DNA from: Petrolisthes cinctipes
Taxonomy: Eukaryota; Arthropoda; Malacostraca; Decapoda; Porcellanidae
Direction: 5' to 3'
DNA length: 64,000 bases
Assembly: GCA_033782935.1 (NCBI GenBank)
Contig: JAWQEG010000074.1
Coordinates: 248,001-312,000 of the forward strand
Within the stretch, counting starts at the first letter, position 1, and the number at the start of each line of letters is the position of its first letter. The notes below the pieces were generated by a model. The model was given only the letters and a program-made list of their open reading frames with translations, ran no database searches and was not told the origin of the DNA. Positions 35,079-46,440 of the stretch are shown in pieces. The position numbers were made by a program, and so were the translations under genes.

Positions 35079-36450
35079 ATGGATACAATGAAAACAATAA
35101 CAATAATTCAACACAATGTTCGTCACTGGAACACAAAGAAATATGAACTAAGTAATCTATATAAAATTATCGACCCTGACATTATATTACTAAACGAACA
35201 GGGACAAAGAGAAAAAGAAAAAATGCAAATTTTTAATTATGATGTATATAAATCAAACAAGTCTGGTGAACTCAATGATGGTGTAGCAATTGCAATAAAG
35301 AAAAATATAACTTACAAACTAATAGATAATTTTACCCAAGAAACATTAGCTATAAAAATACAAACATCCATTGGAGAAATAATAATAGGTACAACATATC
35401 TACCACCTAGACGACCATATTTACCAGCAAATGATTGCCTATATTTAATAAATTATAACAGACCAACTTATATATTAGGAGATTTTAATGCAAGACACAT
35501 AAGTCTTGGACATAGTAATAATAACAATGTTGGCAACTCTCTGTATACAATAATGAATGCAGGAAAATTAATCCATCTAGGACCAAACTTTAAAACTTTT
35601 ATTGGACACAGTAGCTTCACCACCCCAGACAGAGTTTTTTGTAATAACAAAGCATCACTAAACTACCATCTCCAACAAGGACCTTTAACATTAAGTGATC
35701 ACATTCCAATAGTAATGAAACTGTCTACCAGCCCCATACAAATTCCAATAAAGGAAAGATATCTAATGAATAAAGCTAACTGGTTAGGGTACAAATCAGA
35801 TTTAGAAAATATGAGACCAGCTAAATTAAATAACAAAAGTATAGAAGAAATAGACAAGAACTAGAAAACTTTCATGAAGAAATAACAAAGGCTATGAAGA
35901 AGAAATACCGAGAACTAAATACAAAACTTTACCCCATCCACGAATAAATGCAGAAACTAGAATAATACAAACACAATTCACTGACACATACAATTACAAC
36001 GACAAAAATGGACCAAATCTCTATACAATACACGTGATAAAACAACTTCAACAAAAATTACAAAATATATATAAAAGGAACAAACAAGAGGAATGGAACA
36101 GATTAATAGAAAATATTAATGATACAAATGAATCAAAAGCATTTTGGAGGCAAATAAATCAACTAGATGGAAAGGAAAAAACTAAAACCCCGTATGTTAA
36201 GGATACCAATGGAAACAAAATCTATGAAGATGATAAAAAGGAAAAAGCCTTCAGAAATATATGGAGTTAAGTTTTTAAAATAACTGAAGAAGAAAATGAG
36301 AATTTTGATGAGGAACATGAAAATACAATAAAGGAATGGATGCAAGATAAAATTTGAGAAAATTTAAAGAAAAAACACCAGGATTAACAGGTATTACTAA
36401 AAACATATTAATGAATCTACCAGAAAAAGGGATTGATAAACTACTAAACA
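35079..36450 (+). pseudogene. Jockey ORF2 5' half: APE endonuclease and RT lead-in
   Basis: The frame opens MDTMKTITIIQHNVRHW. It shows IILLNEQG (catalytic Glu region), YILGDFNARH and LSDHIPIVMK, the APE endonuclease signatures that nick the target. The frame breaks at 35864. A second frame (36034-36270) carries the linker WNRLIENINDTNESKAFWRQ. Further frameshifts follow up to the PLE2 insertion at 36451. Confidence 0.75.
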
Positions 36451-36460
36451 TATATAATGC

Positions 36461-36843
36461 AATTTCAACCTTAGTTATGGTATGTATAAATTAGACCCAA
36501 TAATGAGATCCTTGGAAGAAATGTCCCTTCCCTCACCACACACACCTCACCTCACCTCACCTCACCCACACCTAGGTGACGCCCAAGGGGATTAACACGT
36601 GACCTGCCCTCACCGACACCTCCTTCTACCCCATCCCACTGACACCTCCTTCCCTCCCCCCTCCACAAACTGTATATAAGTTCATACCTATGTACTATCT
36701 ATGTCATTCCTTTCTTCTCGCTAGACCACTGAAGATGGTGGCAGTGTCCACCGAAACTGTATGGATTAATATATTATTTCCGTCAACAAGAGTGGGTTTT
36801 ATTCACCGTTTATGATCATCACGCCAGTGTGATTTCACCACCA
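36461..36843 (+). repeat. 5' pseudo-LTR of PLE2
   Basis: 383 bp, nearly identical to 39120-39500. It begins AATTTCAACCTTAGTTATGG and ends TTCACCACCA, two bases before the PLE2 start codon. Any promoter for the ORF should lie here. I see no strong TATA box near the end. Confidence 0.9.
36722..36768 (+). ncRNA. Hammerhead-like fold in 5' pseudo-LTR of PLE2
   Basis: Core CTGAAGA (36729-36735), one extra base, stem GGTGG/CCACC with loop CAGTGT, then GAAACTGTA. The flank TAGACCA (36722-36728) pairs with TGGATTA (36762-36768): three pairs, an A/A mismatch, then G-U and two A-U pairs. Type I hammerheads have the core C-U-G-A-N-G-A, helix II, G-A-A-A, short helix III and a U-H cleavage site. Here GTA would supply it at 36761. 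The extra base before helix II departs from the canonical core. Hammerheads are known in Penelope-like elements. Confidence 0.55.
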
Positions 36844-36845
36844 TT

Positions 36846-39299
36846 ATGGACCCCACGATAAGACGACAACTCTTCAGCTTCTTTTGTGTTACCTTCCCTC
36901 ATCTCCTGGTTTGTTTTCGGCAGTATGAGAAACTTATCATTGCTGTGAAAACCAGGAAATTACAACTACAATTTCTCCAGGATTGCCTTGATGAACAGGT
37001 TATCCCAAGATCCCTTCGACCTGCTATCTTCAGACAAACCGACTCTCCTTTTTCGGATTCTGCCAAGTACACATTAAAGGACAGCATACAACAAGCAAAG
37101 AGGGATATCGAGAACTTGTACTATCGTCTCCGCCTATCCCTAAGGACCCTGAAACAACAACTGCCCCAGGACCTTTTACAAGTTCTTATGGAAACTGCCA
37201 GCAATAAGTGTGAAAAAGAAACTCATCGTGTTCGTATAGATCATCACAGGAAATTATCAGTGTTGTGTGATAACAGTGTTTGGAGCCAGTGCAGTATACC
37301 TAATGCTGTGTTAAACTTGTCCTCGTATGTACTAACAAAAGTGGAAGAGCAGGTACTCAGTTTGGGATTATCCTTTGCGCCAAAACCAGGCAATGATGTT
37401 GCATTAGACTTTGTTTCCTCCACAATAAATTATCGCGAGAAATTTCCATGTCTAGGAGGCATGATTATGAGTGGCCTGATGAATTATGTGAACTCTCCGG
37501 ATTCTATTCCAAGAAGATTTCGTGCTGCTCTCAACAAATTAAGTAGAAATGAGGAAATTTTCATTACAAAATCGGATAAAAGCAATACCGTGGTGATTCT
37601 TGATAAAATGGAATATGTAAATAAAATGGAAAATCTTTTGAGTGATACAACAACATATGAGAAATTACGATCTTCCCCACTCAAGAGATTTTCCTCAGCA
37701 TTCAACAAGAAAGTGAAACAATCCCTAAATAATGTTCCTAATATAGACAGCAAGACATTTATTCAGATCAATCCAAAGTTACCATATATGTATGGCTTAC
37801 CAAAGACACACAAAGATAATATTCCAATGCGTCCTATCATCTCACAGTCAGGTTGTTTTACGTATAAATTATCACAGTTCCTTGCCAATAAATTAGCTCC
37901 CATCATAGGTACTGTTTCTCCAGCCCATGTGAAGAATTCCTCTGATTTTATAGACAAAATTAAACAACTTAATCTTTTCTCTGGTAAAATGGTTAGTTTT
38001 GATGTCGATTCATTGTTCACTAAAGTTCCCATTAATGATGTCCTAGAATTTCTTGCTAATAAATTGCCTGACTGTGATATTGATTTGGGCATGCCAGTCG
38101 ACACTTTCATAGAACTTGTAAAATTATGTGTAACTTCAAATGCTTTTTCTTTCAATAACAACTATTATATGCAATGTTTTGGCATGGGTATGGGTTCCCC
38201 ACTGTCACCAATTTTAAGCAATTTATATATGGAGTATTTTGAAACGGAACTACTACCACGTATCTCCCCCCCCCCTCATCTCGTTTGGTTTCGCTACGTA
38301 GACGATATTTTTTCATTTTGGCCCTCAGCCCTTGACAACTTTGATGATTTCTTCCACCAGCTTAATCACCTTGCACCATCCATCAATTTTAAAGTCGAAT
38401 GGGAGAACGGTGGCGTACTTCCGTTTCTAGATGTATTAGTAGTAAAACTTAATCATTTACTAAGCTTCAAAGTGTATAGGAAACCTACCAGTTGTAATTT
38501 GTTCATTCATTACTATTCGTATCATCATTCGGCCACAAAATTGTCTGTCATCTCATCAATGTTCCTTAGAGCCCTCAGAATTTGCAGTCCAGAGCATATA
38601 CATGAAGAAAATCAGCTGATTTGGAAAATCTTTCAAAATTTAAAATACCCCCCTTGGTTCATAAAAAAAGCCTACCTTAAAGCAAGGCAATCTCACTATG
38701 CTCCAAAAAACCCCACCACACAAATGAAACGTTTTCTCACATTGCCTTACATCTCTGATTTGAGTATGGTGAGGTCTATTTGTCACACAAGTGATGTAAA
38801 TATAGCCTTTAAATACACCTCAACTATTAAATCAAAGTTATTAAAAAACAAATTTAGAACCCCGACAGAAGCAGGGATATATAAAATTCCATGCAAAGAT
38901 TGTGAACTAGTTTACATAGGAGAGACTGGCCGAAACCTAGAAACTAGAATTAAGGAACATAAATATGCCACTAAAACGTGTAAATTAAACAATGCTATTT
39001 TTAACCATGTTTGTAATGCCAATCATAGAATTGATTGGCAAGGTAGCCATCTGATGTATAAAAGCAACGACTTTAGAAAACGTAAGATAATCGAATCAAT
39101 GTGCATTGAAAAATACCGCAATTTCAACCTTAGTTATGGTATGTATAAATTAGACCCAATAATGAGATCCTTGGTAGAAATGTCCCTTCCCTCACCACAC
39201 ACACCTCACCTCACCTCACCCACACCTTGGGCGTCACGCCCAAGGGGATTAACACGTGACCTGCCCTCACCGACACCTCCTTCTACCCCATCCCACTGA
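36846..39299 (+). CDS. PLE2 protein: Penelope RT with GIY-YIG endonuclease
   Basis: 817 codons, ATG at 36846, TGA at 39297-39299, no interruption. The N-terminal ~220 residues are basic and helical. RT begins with NEEIFITKSDKSNTVVILDK, then YGLPKTHK (about 318), MRPIISQSGCFTYKLSQFLA, MVSFDVDSLFTKVP, GMGMGSPLSPILSNLYME and the intact catalytic box WFRYVDDIFSFW (about 482). The GIY-YIG nuclease follows: GIYKIPCKDCELVYIGETGR (about 676-695) with a cysteine pair in the insert, then TRIKEHKYA and FNHVCNANH. The RT copies element RNA and the nuclease cuts the target. The C-terminal tail is Pro/Ser-rich and encoded by the pseudo-LTR. All motif residues I can check are present. Confidence 0.93.
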   Translation: MDPTIRRQLFSFFCVTFPHLLVCFRQYEKLIIAVKTRKLQLQFLQDCLDEQVIPRSLRPAIFRQTDSPFSDSAKYTLKDSIQQAKRDIENLYYRLRLSLRTLKQQLPQDLLQVLMETASNKCEKETHRVRIDHHRKLSVLCDNSVWSQCSIPNAVLNLSSYVLTKVEEQVLSLGLSFAPKPGNDVALDFVSSTINYREKFPCLGGMIMSGLMNYVNSPDSIPRRFRAALNKLSRNEEIFITKSDKSNTVVILDKMEYVNKMENLLSDTTTYEKLRSSPLKRFSSAFNKKVKQSLNNVPNIDSKTFIQINPKLPYMYGLPKTHKDNIPMRPIISQSGCFTYKLSQFLANKLAPIIGTVSPAHVKNSSDFIDKIKQLNLFSGKMVSFDVDSLFTKVPINDVLEFLANKLPDCDIDLGMPVDTFIELVKLCVTSNAFSFNNNYYMQCFGMGMGSPLSPILSNLYMEYFETELLPRISPPPHLVWFRYVDDIFSFWPSALDNFDDFFHQLNHLAPSINFKVEWENGGVLPFLDVLVVKLNHLLSFKVYRKPTSCNLFIHYYSYHHSATKLSVISSMFLRALRICSPEHIHEENQLIWKIFQNLKYPPWFIKKAYLKARQSHYAPKNPTTQMKRFLTLPYISDLSMVRSICHTSDVNIAFKYTSTIKSKLLKNKFRTPTEAGIYKIPCKDCELVYIGETGRNLETRIKEHKYATKTCKLNNAIFNHVCNANHRIDWQGSHLMYKSNDFRKRKIIESMCIEKYRNFNLSYGMYKLDPIMRSLVEMSLPSPHTPHLTSPTPWASRPRGLTRDLPSPTPPSTPSH

Positions 39300-39500
39300 C
39301 ACCTCCTTCCCTACCCCCTCCACAAACTGTATATAAGTTCATACCTATGTACTATCTATGTCATTCCTTTCTTCTCGCTAGACCACTGAAGATGGTGGCA
39401 GTGTCCACCGAAACTGTATGGATTAATATATTATTTCCGTCAACAAGAGTGGGTTTTATTCACCGTTTATGATCATCACGCCAGTGTGATTTCACCACCA
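39120..39500 (+). repeat. 3' pseudo-LTR of PLE2
   Basis: 381 bp matching 36461-36843. Its first part is coding (NFNLSYGMYKLDPIMRSL and the tail) and the rest is 3' UTR. It ends TTCACCACCA directly before the target duplication. Confidence 0.9.
39379..39425 (+). ncRNA. Hammerhead-like fold in 3' pseudo-LTR of PLE2
   Basis: Same sequence and folding as at 36722-36768, with core CTGAAGA at 39386-39392. Two copies about 2.66 kb apart in the same direction would, if they cleaved, release a unit-length RNA. The two sites are identical across the fold. Confidence 0.55.
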
Positions 39501-39510
39501 TATATAATGC

Positions 39511-40756
39511 GTCATTATCAGCAGGATACTTTCCTGATGAACTTAAAAAGACAAAAATGATTTTTATCCCTAAGGAAGGAAAGGACAATAAAGCAATCAT
39601 TAACTACAGACCAATATCTTTATTAGAAGTAACCGGAAAACTATTTGAAAAAATCATAAACAATAGACAACTTACATATTTAGAGAACAACAATTTACTA
39701 AACACAAGACAACACGGATTTAGGAAAAACAGGAGAACAAAAACCGCATTAACAATCATCACTGATACTATAGCAAGGGCGAAAGCAAACACAGATCATG
39801 TTAACTTAATTTTAAGAGATATCAAAAAAGCATTTGACAAAGTTTGGCACATAGGTTTAAAACATAAAATATTAAGAACAACACCACCATCATATATGAA
39901 ACAAATCCTCTGTGATTATTTAACGGATAGACAAGTATACATACAAATAGGACATTACCTGGGACCACCATTTGAATTAGAAAGTGGAGTTCCTCAAGGA
40001 GGATGTCTTTCACCAACCCTTTTTATTTTTTATACTTCAGACATGCCACAACCTACACCATACAGCGAATATGTTGTATTTGCAGACGATATCACACAAA
40101 TAGTAGCATATCCAGTGAAATCAAAAGAACTTTTATCAATGCACACAAAAAACGCTATTGAAAGCATAACTAACTACGAAAAGAAATTGAAAATCCAGAC
40201 AAATGCAACTAAATTCAAAATAATACCTATAGGTAGAACAACCTCAGCTCCAGTAGTGGCAGATGGTGAAATATATGAGTATGCAACCGAAGGTACTGTA
40301 CTTGGACTGAACATAACCAGAACAGGTTATAAAACCTTTATATCAGATAAAATTAATAAATTAAACCGCATACTTACTAGATTATACAAATTTAATGGAC
40401 GTACTGCAAGAATTAAGAGAAAATTGTATTTAGCATTAATGAGATCAATAATAGAATACCCACCAATTCCACAAGTAGCCATGAAAAATTCTAACTTGTG
40501 TTCACTACAAATAATCCAAAATAAGGCACTAAGATTCATTTATAACATAAAATACCCTGATATAGTAAGCAATGAAGAACTACACAACCGAGCTAATTTA
40601 CCAAAAATAAAAGAACTATTAGTGAATAGAGCAATAGATATTTGGAGAAAAATAACAGCACTAGAACTTAATAATAACTTATATGGACTAACAACTAACT
40701 ATGAAGGAACAAAACAGAATAACTGGTTCCCTATTAAGTTATTTACATATAAATGA
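39511..40756 (+). pseudogene. Jockey ORF2 3' half: reverse transcriptase
   Basis: A 399-codon open stretch from 39557 that continues the LINE RT after PLE2. It shows MIFIPKEGKDNKAIINYRPI, HGFRKNRRTKTAL, SGVPQGGCLSPTLFIFY and the catalytic box YVVFADDITQIV, all intact. Then comes the C-terminal domain IIEYPPIPQVAMKN and LQIIQNKALRFIYNIKYP. The 3' part looks well preserved, but ORF2 as a whole is broken upstream by frameshifts and the PLE2 insertion. Confidence 0.85.
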
Positions 40757-40902
40757 CAATGAATAATATAACTTAGCTAAAAGATTTTATGTGGACAGAG
40801 ACAAAACTGTGTATATACTATTATTATTAAAAAAAAAAAGATGAGGTGTAACTGGGACACAAGAAAAGTGAACTGGCCCTCAAAAAATAAAAATAAAATA
40901 AA

Positions 40903-40942
<40 letters not shown>

Positions 40943-42302
40943 TAAAGAAATAAAATAAAAAGGTGAGGAGTAACTAGGAAACAAAAAAGTGAACTGGCCC
41001 TCCAAGAATAAATAAATAAACGAATAAAAATAAAATATTTAAATATATATTTAAATAGATATAATAAAAAGATGAGATGTACCCGAGACAAAAAAAAAAA
41101 AAAAAAGTGCCTCTTTAGAATAAAACCAAAAATATGTTAATAAAAGATTAAAAAATAAGTAAAAAATAAAATAAATAGAAAAATAAAGTGGTAATGACAA
41201 AAAATAAGAGTAATGAATAATAAATAATATAGAATGAGAGAGGGAAAATTGGAGAGTGAGAGAGAATAAAATTAAGAAATAGACGGTGACAAGAAAACAA
41301 ATAAATAGATAGACGGTGGCAAATAAGCATATTGAATAGATAGGCAGTGAAAAAGAAATAGAATATTAAGCTCGAAACTTAAAATAAACATGATTTTTAA
41401 TAAATATAGTAAAGAAATTTTAACTGGTTGTTTCATACACCTTCAATTCTGTTGTTACTGTTGTGATTGCATATACATCGAAAGAACCCACGTAAATAAA
41501 TATATGTTGACGGGATTGAGATGATAAGGGGATAATTAACCTCTGCAGACGTTCGTTGAGCCAAAACAACGAAAGTCCACGAATAAGCCGGGTAAGGTAA
41601 GTTCCATTACTTACTTAATTAAATAATTATAATAATATAAAATCTTAATTCACCGTGACACACCCGCAGAGCCAAGGCTGCATAGAGAGGTTCCACCAGA
41701 CTATAAAAAACACGTAACTAAGTACTGTCTGGAGTTTCAAAGTGGTTGGGATGAGGGAATCCAGATAATGCTTTATGCGTTAAGGGGGGCTAGGCAGGAA
41801 AGCTTGGGGTACTCCCCACGAAACCCTAGTCGTGACAAAGGGTTAAGAGAGAAATTAACATCTGTGAACTAAGTCAAGATGAATTTTGCAATATAAAGAA
41901 TGGTATCCGGTAAGTCATAAGATTGGAAATAGTTAATTAAAAGGAGATGGAACCACATTTCGGAGGAACTGAAAACAACCTGTATCAGCATCATTATGTA
42001 AGGTGGTGAAAAGTTGTAGGGAGGGAAGGTTATTCACCCTGGTAGACTAGAATAATCGGCATGTAAATGGATTGGGCAGTTCATACAAGTGAGACATTTG
42101 TTGATGAATTGAAAAGAGTGAGTGGGTTACTCACCATAGTGTCTTAGACTCATATGTTCCGACACTGGACATAAGCTTAATCAAGCCCGTTACCGTGGCC
42201 CAGGTCAACTGCTGCTCATACACACACGTCACGACTTCCGAACTGGTACCCAGCAACAGAGGGAGGGAAGTGAGGGTTATTCCCTTATACTGCAGCTGTT
42301 AT
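40757..42302. other. Jockey 3' tail, then unassigned sequence
   Basis: 40757-41130 is A-rich with repeated words GTGAACTGGCCCTC..AAATAAA and an (AAT)n run. It is probably the LINE 3' UTR and tail, possibly with internal duplications. From 41131 to 42302 no gene or known repeat is seen. Confidence 0.4.
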
Positions 42303-42455
42303 GGTACCAGCGAGGGTGTTTTACGACGTTCGGTGGCCTTATAGTTAGTGCTTCAAACTCAAATTGGAAGAGTAAATATTCTCAGGCCCTCACCTGAGAA
42401 GATCGATCTCCCGACCTCTAGGTTATGAGTCCAGAACACTAACCACTCGGCCACC
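42303..42455 (-). repeat. tRNA-like SINE family, copy 1
   Basis: On the minus strand from 42455: GGTGGCCGAGTGGTTAGTGT (A-box-like), CTGGACTCATAACCTAGAGG and GGTCGGGAGATCGATC (degenerate B-box position), then a family-specific tail ending ACACCCTCGCTGGTAC. The head resembles a tRNA gene, but the acceptor stem is not complementary, so it is not a functional tRNA. A second copy is at 60931-61090. Confidence 0.6.
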
Positions 42456-42666
42456 TTCCCTCCCCTACAAGGTTTTACTATTTTATTAGTATGAGTTGAT
42501 ATTATATCGAAACAGAGCTTTGTCCTAGTCCTTGGAATGAATGAACACTTACAAAGAAAATTTTAGCTTAAGATTGAATACGTGCCCTAAACACGAAAGC
42601 TAGTTACTTCACTGCGTACGGTCGCATGCTGATGCAATAAAGACTCTGGCACACGTACCTTGTGAT

Positions 42667-45560
42667 CAGTCTCGGCCCAACCTTGGTGGTGTTTGGACAT
42701 TCTATGGCCTTCTGCCCTTCGTTGTTGCCTCTGCGTTGTTGGTTGTGTGTTGTTGTTTCTGCAAAACTCTTGAGTTTTGTTCTTTTGTGGTTCCATGTGT
42801 GTGTGTGTGTGTTTCCCTGGCTGACAGGTCCTGAGATGGTCATTGCTTGTTCAGTTACTTGCTGTTTCCCATCGAGGCCTTGCCTGGCTTGATGGAGAGG
42901 TCGGCGTCGGATGCAGCTTCCTATTTGGAGGACATCTTAGCCATGTTGGAGGAAGATGAGTCTTTTGTAGAACACCACTGACCTAAACTACCCTCGTACA
43001 ACAACCCTCTCCCTCTGTCCTCGGTCACACCACTGCTTGGGTTGCAGCCATCTTTCACCTCTACCAAGCGACATCTTGACGCTATGTCTGAATTAAAAGC
43101 TTCTAATAATGTGGACTGTTTCCCTTCGGCGGCCAAGACTGTGAAGCTGTATATGACATACCTTCTCTGCCTTGCCCTGGTGGTTCTCACCCTGACCACT
43201 TCCGGCCCTCATCTGACCTTCCTGCTTTTGCCCCTAAAGACACATATGTCAAGCTTTCCTTCACTGGAAACCCATCCACAGACACAAAGCTGTGGTGGCT
43301 GTCTGCTATCAACAGGGCCTCCTAACTGCATAATGAGTGGGCTGATGTCAAGATGGCTGCCATCACCTCCTGGTTTGTCTATATCTCCAGAAAGTGTCAG
43401 TTCATCATCGACAGAGTCAAGGCTGGTGAATTTTTGTCTCTGCCTCTCATTCCTCGACTCACCAGAGAGGCCTCGTAAATTCCCCTGCTACATCCTCACA
43501 CGTTTTCCAGTCGATATTGACCCAGGTCTTTGCCAAGGGACACCCTGGTGTGTACTCTGCCCGTCGTTTTATCCAGGATGGATCCCCCACTAACCGTATT
43601 GTTTTTGTATGGAGTCTTCCCAACCACTTCCACATGAAATTTCTTTCAATTTCCTCTCATGACTTCCACCATGTGAGGTGCAGAAACTTCATAATGACCA
43701 GCCTTGGTGCTACAGGTGCAGGGGAGTTGTCTCCTGGTACTGTTCAGTCTCACCGAAGCGTGGAGCCGACCATAACTCCAGGACGTGTCCTGCCAGGAAT
43801 GAACCGTCACGTCCTGCTGCCTCCACCTTTGAGCATCCATCTTGAGGACGTGTTTCGATGGAAGTGTCTATGATGCCCTCAGCTGGGAGTTAATGTGTGA
43901 TATGGATGTGATTGATGCCAGAGCCAGGCTCTTATCTCTACTGTCATGCCATCTTCACTGCAACCACCACCATTATCTCCCCAGTCTGCTTCTCCCACCA
44001 ACCCATTCCCGCTTTCCTCATGACACGTTGTATGGCCCTCGAGAACAGCTTCACCACCCTTTAATTCAGGATTGATTAACTGGTTGCAGCTCAGTTCACT
44101 ACTGATTCCAAATTTTCCACCTTGGTTAAGGTTTAGCAAGACGCCATCTCAACTGTCATCACCTTAACCGAAAAGATGGATACAATTGCCTCTCGTCATG
44201 AGAAGCTATCCGACCTTTTCCAGGTCACTCATCTGCCCCCACTCCCCAGAAGTCTACATCCAAATACAGGGTTTGCTATATATTCCCAGCTAGATATCAT
44301 CTCCTGTAATGTCTGTAGTATCACAAGTTACGCTAAGCTAACTCAACTCCCAATATTATTTTTCTGCAGGAAGCATTTCCTGGATGGCCTCTTGCAACTG
44401 GGTGAGCTCCTCCCCTTGCAGGTTGTGTTCCATATATCCGTCTGGGTAGGAATAGTCTCTTTGACTTACATACATGGCACCTTGCCACATAGCATTCTCT
44501 GTCCTCACGTTTGGCCTGACAGCATCTCAGGCCCAGTGCTCCTCGGTGCCAGCTTTATTATCTGATCACATCGCACTTCGGCTTCATTACTCTCTACCTG
44601 CTGGATCTACTGCTCCTGCCACCTGTGTATGTAATGCTGTGCCCCCTAAATATTGCCCGATGTACATTTCATTTATGGCCCATGTGTTCCCTATTCATGG
44701 CCTTTATTCACTTGATCAGTTATACTCCGTTCTTGTATCTGCCACTCATGACTTTTACAGGCTAAATGTCTCTCGGCCACACCTCCAATCTTGTCATACT
44801 ACGCACTCCTGGATGCTTGATGTATGTATACAGGAGGCGACGGTGGAGGCTGAAAGTGATGACTTTTTGTTTAAGCCAACACAGCTCCTGACCTGCTGCA
44901 TCATTATCAGATGTCCAGGGATGCTTCAGTCGCTCTGCAGCAGTGTATTCATACTGAGTCCTGGCAGCGGTTCACAGACAGCATCAACCAGCAAACGAAT
45001 GTAGCATCCATGTGGTACCTCAGCTGTTGGGTTGTTAAGAAGACGTCTGCCATACTCCCGCTGCCTACGTCTAACAACTTATCGATGCATGGTCGAAAAA
45101 ATCTACCCCAGCCAGTGTTACCATCCACATACAAGATGCACTCGCTTCCTGTGCCCCTACCCATCGACTTACGCAACCATAGCTGCAGCTGACTCAGGAT
45201 ATTCGGTGGAGAGGTCGCTAGGCTATTCATCATCTTTGTGATATATCCTATTTTATTGTGTTTCATACAGTGTTGAGTGTGTTTCACATTGTCCCATTAA
45301 CTGTCACTCACTGGCAACACTTTACGTTTATGCTGATGATATTTGTATCCATTCTATCTCGCCAAGGGATCTCCAATCATTTCTTGGCTCATTCTCTGTG
45401 GTTTCCTCTCACTGTGGCATTATTGTTTCGCCAGATTAGAGCAGAATATTTACCTGCCGCCCTACTGAAGCTATGCAAGTCTTCACCATTGGATTGACTG
45501 TCATTCTCCTGTGTTCCCAGTTCTGCTACCTGGGGGCACTGGTCAATATTTTGGCTCTTC
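42667..45560 (+). mobile_element. Decayed I-type LINE copy, 5' portion
   Basis: It starts CAGTCTCGGCCCAACCTTGG at 42667, matching the 5' end of the 6.75-12.39 kb LINE. It follows the same order: TG-rich 5' UTR, ORF1 remnants (CYILTRFPVDIDP near 43490), and EN/RT remnants (KYCPMYISFMAHVFP, VLVSATHDFYRL). It ends at the RT sequence TACCTGGGGGCACTGGTC near 45530. It has many frameshifts, stops and internal deletions. The element continues at 57701 after a large nested insertion. It is much older than the minus-strand copy. Confidence 0.85.
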
Positions 45561-45571
45561 TTCAATTACCT

Positions 45572-45702
45572 AAGTCAATTACCCAAGAACACCACAACGC
45601 CGAACTCGCTACCTAATACAACAACAACAAGTACTACTACAACTCCAGAACAAGGTACTGTATCAGATCCTGAACGAGTTAAAGCCTTAGAGGACTGGTA
45701 CA
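45572..45702 (+). repeat. Truncated 5' LTR, copy 2
   Basis: The last 131 bp of the LTR, from AAGTCAATTACCCAAGAAC to GGACTGGTACA. It is followed by TTTGA and TGGCAACGGTG, the primer-binding region. The TCAATTACC.AAG word is doubled at the break (45562-45586). Confidence 0.85.
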
Positions 45703-46440
45703 TTTGATGGCAACGGTGTTTTTGCAACAAAACAAATTGCAAGGTAAAGACTTCACGGGAGTACAGTGACTAACATAGTTCAAGGACAAGTTGAAGGAAT
45801 CTACTTGTAAATTCTCTCAAGTAATTTCTTCTGTGGGTATAATCTTACGACCTCTAACGAGGAAGATAAACCACAAATTCTTCACCAACAAGAGGCACAT
45901 GTTTCAACATAACTGCAACTCGACCTACAAGGGGACCTCATCTACTTCACAACAAACAATCATCCCTTCATCACTACCATATCGGCGTCCCTGCGTAAAT
46001 TCTCTCGTCAGGAAAACGCCATTACCTTCACGCTGACGCCTCGTTACGTAAATTCTCTCGTAACGGCAAGTCAACGTTCATCATCTTCACTCCAATAACG
46101 ACTGTTAGTGTGTTAGTGTGCGAGCTAACTAATCATCGCTTCGCCTCTTCACCACATCGTCAGACAACACCCCAACTAGACTTCAACTCGTCGTCATCGT
46201 CGTTGCAACTACAGTCAACAAAAAGTAGGTACACATTACATGTTACATTACATTATTTTTCACTTGTCCACGAACATGTTAGTAAAGAATTAGGTTCCTC
46301 ATTAACAGCTCAGAAAGAAAGAAAAAAAAGAAAGAAAAGAAGTGCCAAATTAAAACAAAGTAAAGATATTCTCCCCCATCAATCCAAAGGTATCACAACT
46401 AACTTCGAATATCCTTGATAATAATTCATTAGCCTCTTCT

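Larger units (their letters stand above)
36461..39500 (+). mobile_element. Complete Penelope-like element 2 (PLE2), intact ORF
   Basis: 3,040 bp bounded by a 10-bp target duplication TATATAATGC (36451-36460 and 39501-39510; up to 12 bp if CA is counted). A 5' pseudo-LTR (36461-36843) and a matching 3' segment (39120-39500) flank a single uninterrupted ORF (36846-39299). The pseudo-LTRs differ by few substitutions and a short CCTCA-repeat length change. Each holds a hammerhead-like fold. The 3' pseudo-LTR overlaps the last ~60 codons, so the 5' copy contains the ORF's 3' end. Structure and coding integrity make it the best candidate here for an element active recently. Confidence 0.92.
33829..41130 (+). 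mobile_element. Jockey-type LINE, 5'-truncated, split by PLE2
   Basis: A plus-strand LINE with a gag-like ORF1 (33829-34893) and an ORF2 with endonuclease (35079-35864), RT N-terminus (to 36450) and RT (39511-40756). It ends in an A-rich 3' tail with an (AAT)n run near 40902-40940 and A-rich repeats to about 41130. There is no RNase H, which with the knuckle-bearing ORF1 fits the Jockey clade. PLE2 (36461-39500) lies in ORF2. Removing it and one copy of the duplication TATATAATGC restores continuity of the RT sequence. Confidence 0.8.

Noticed and set aside
42395..42455. Functional tRNA gene with CAT anticodon
   Set aside because: The acceptor arm is not complementary, the B-box is degenerate, and a second copy with a shared non-tRNA tail exists. 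It is SINE-like.
43042..43593. 183-codon frame as a novel gene
   Set aside because: It aligns, with frameshifts, to ORF1 of the I-type LINE at 10637-12130 and is a decayed copy.
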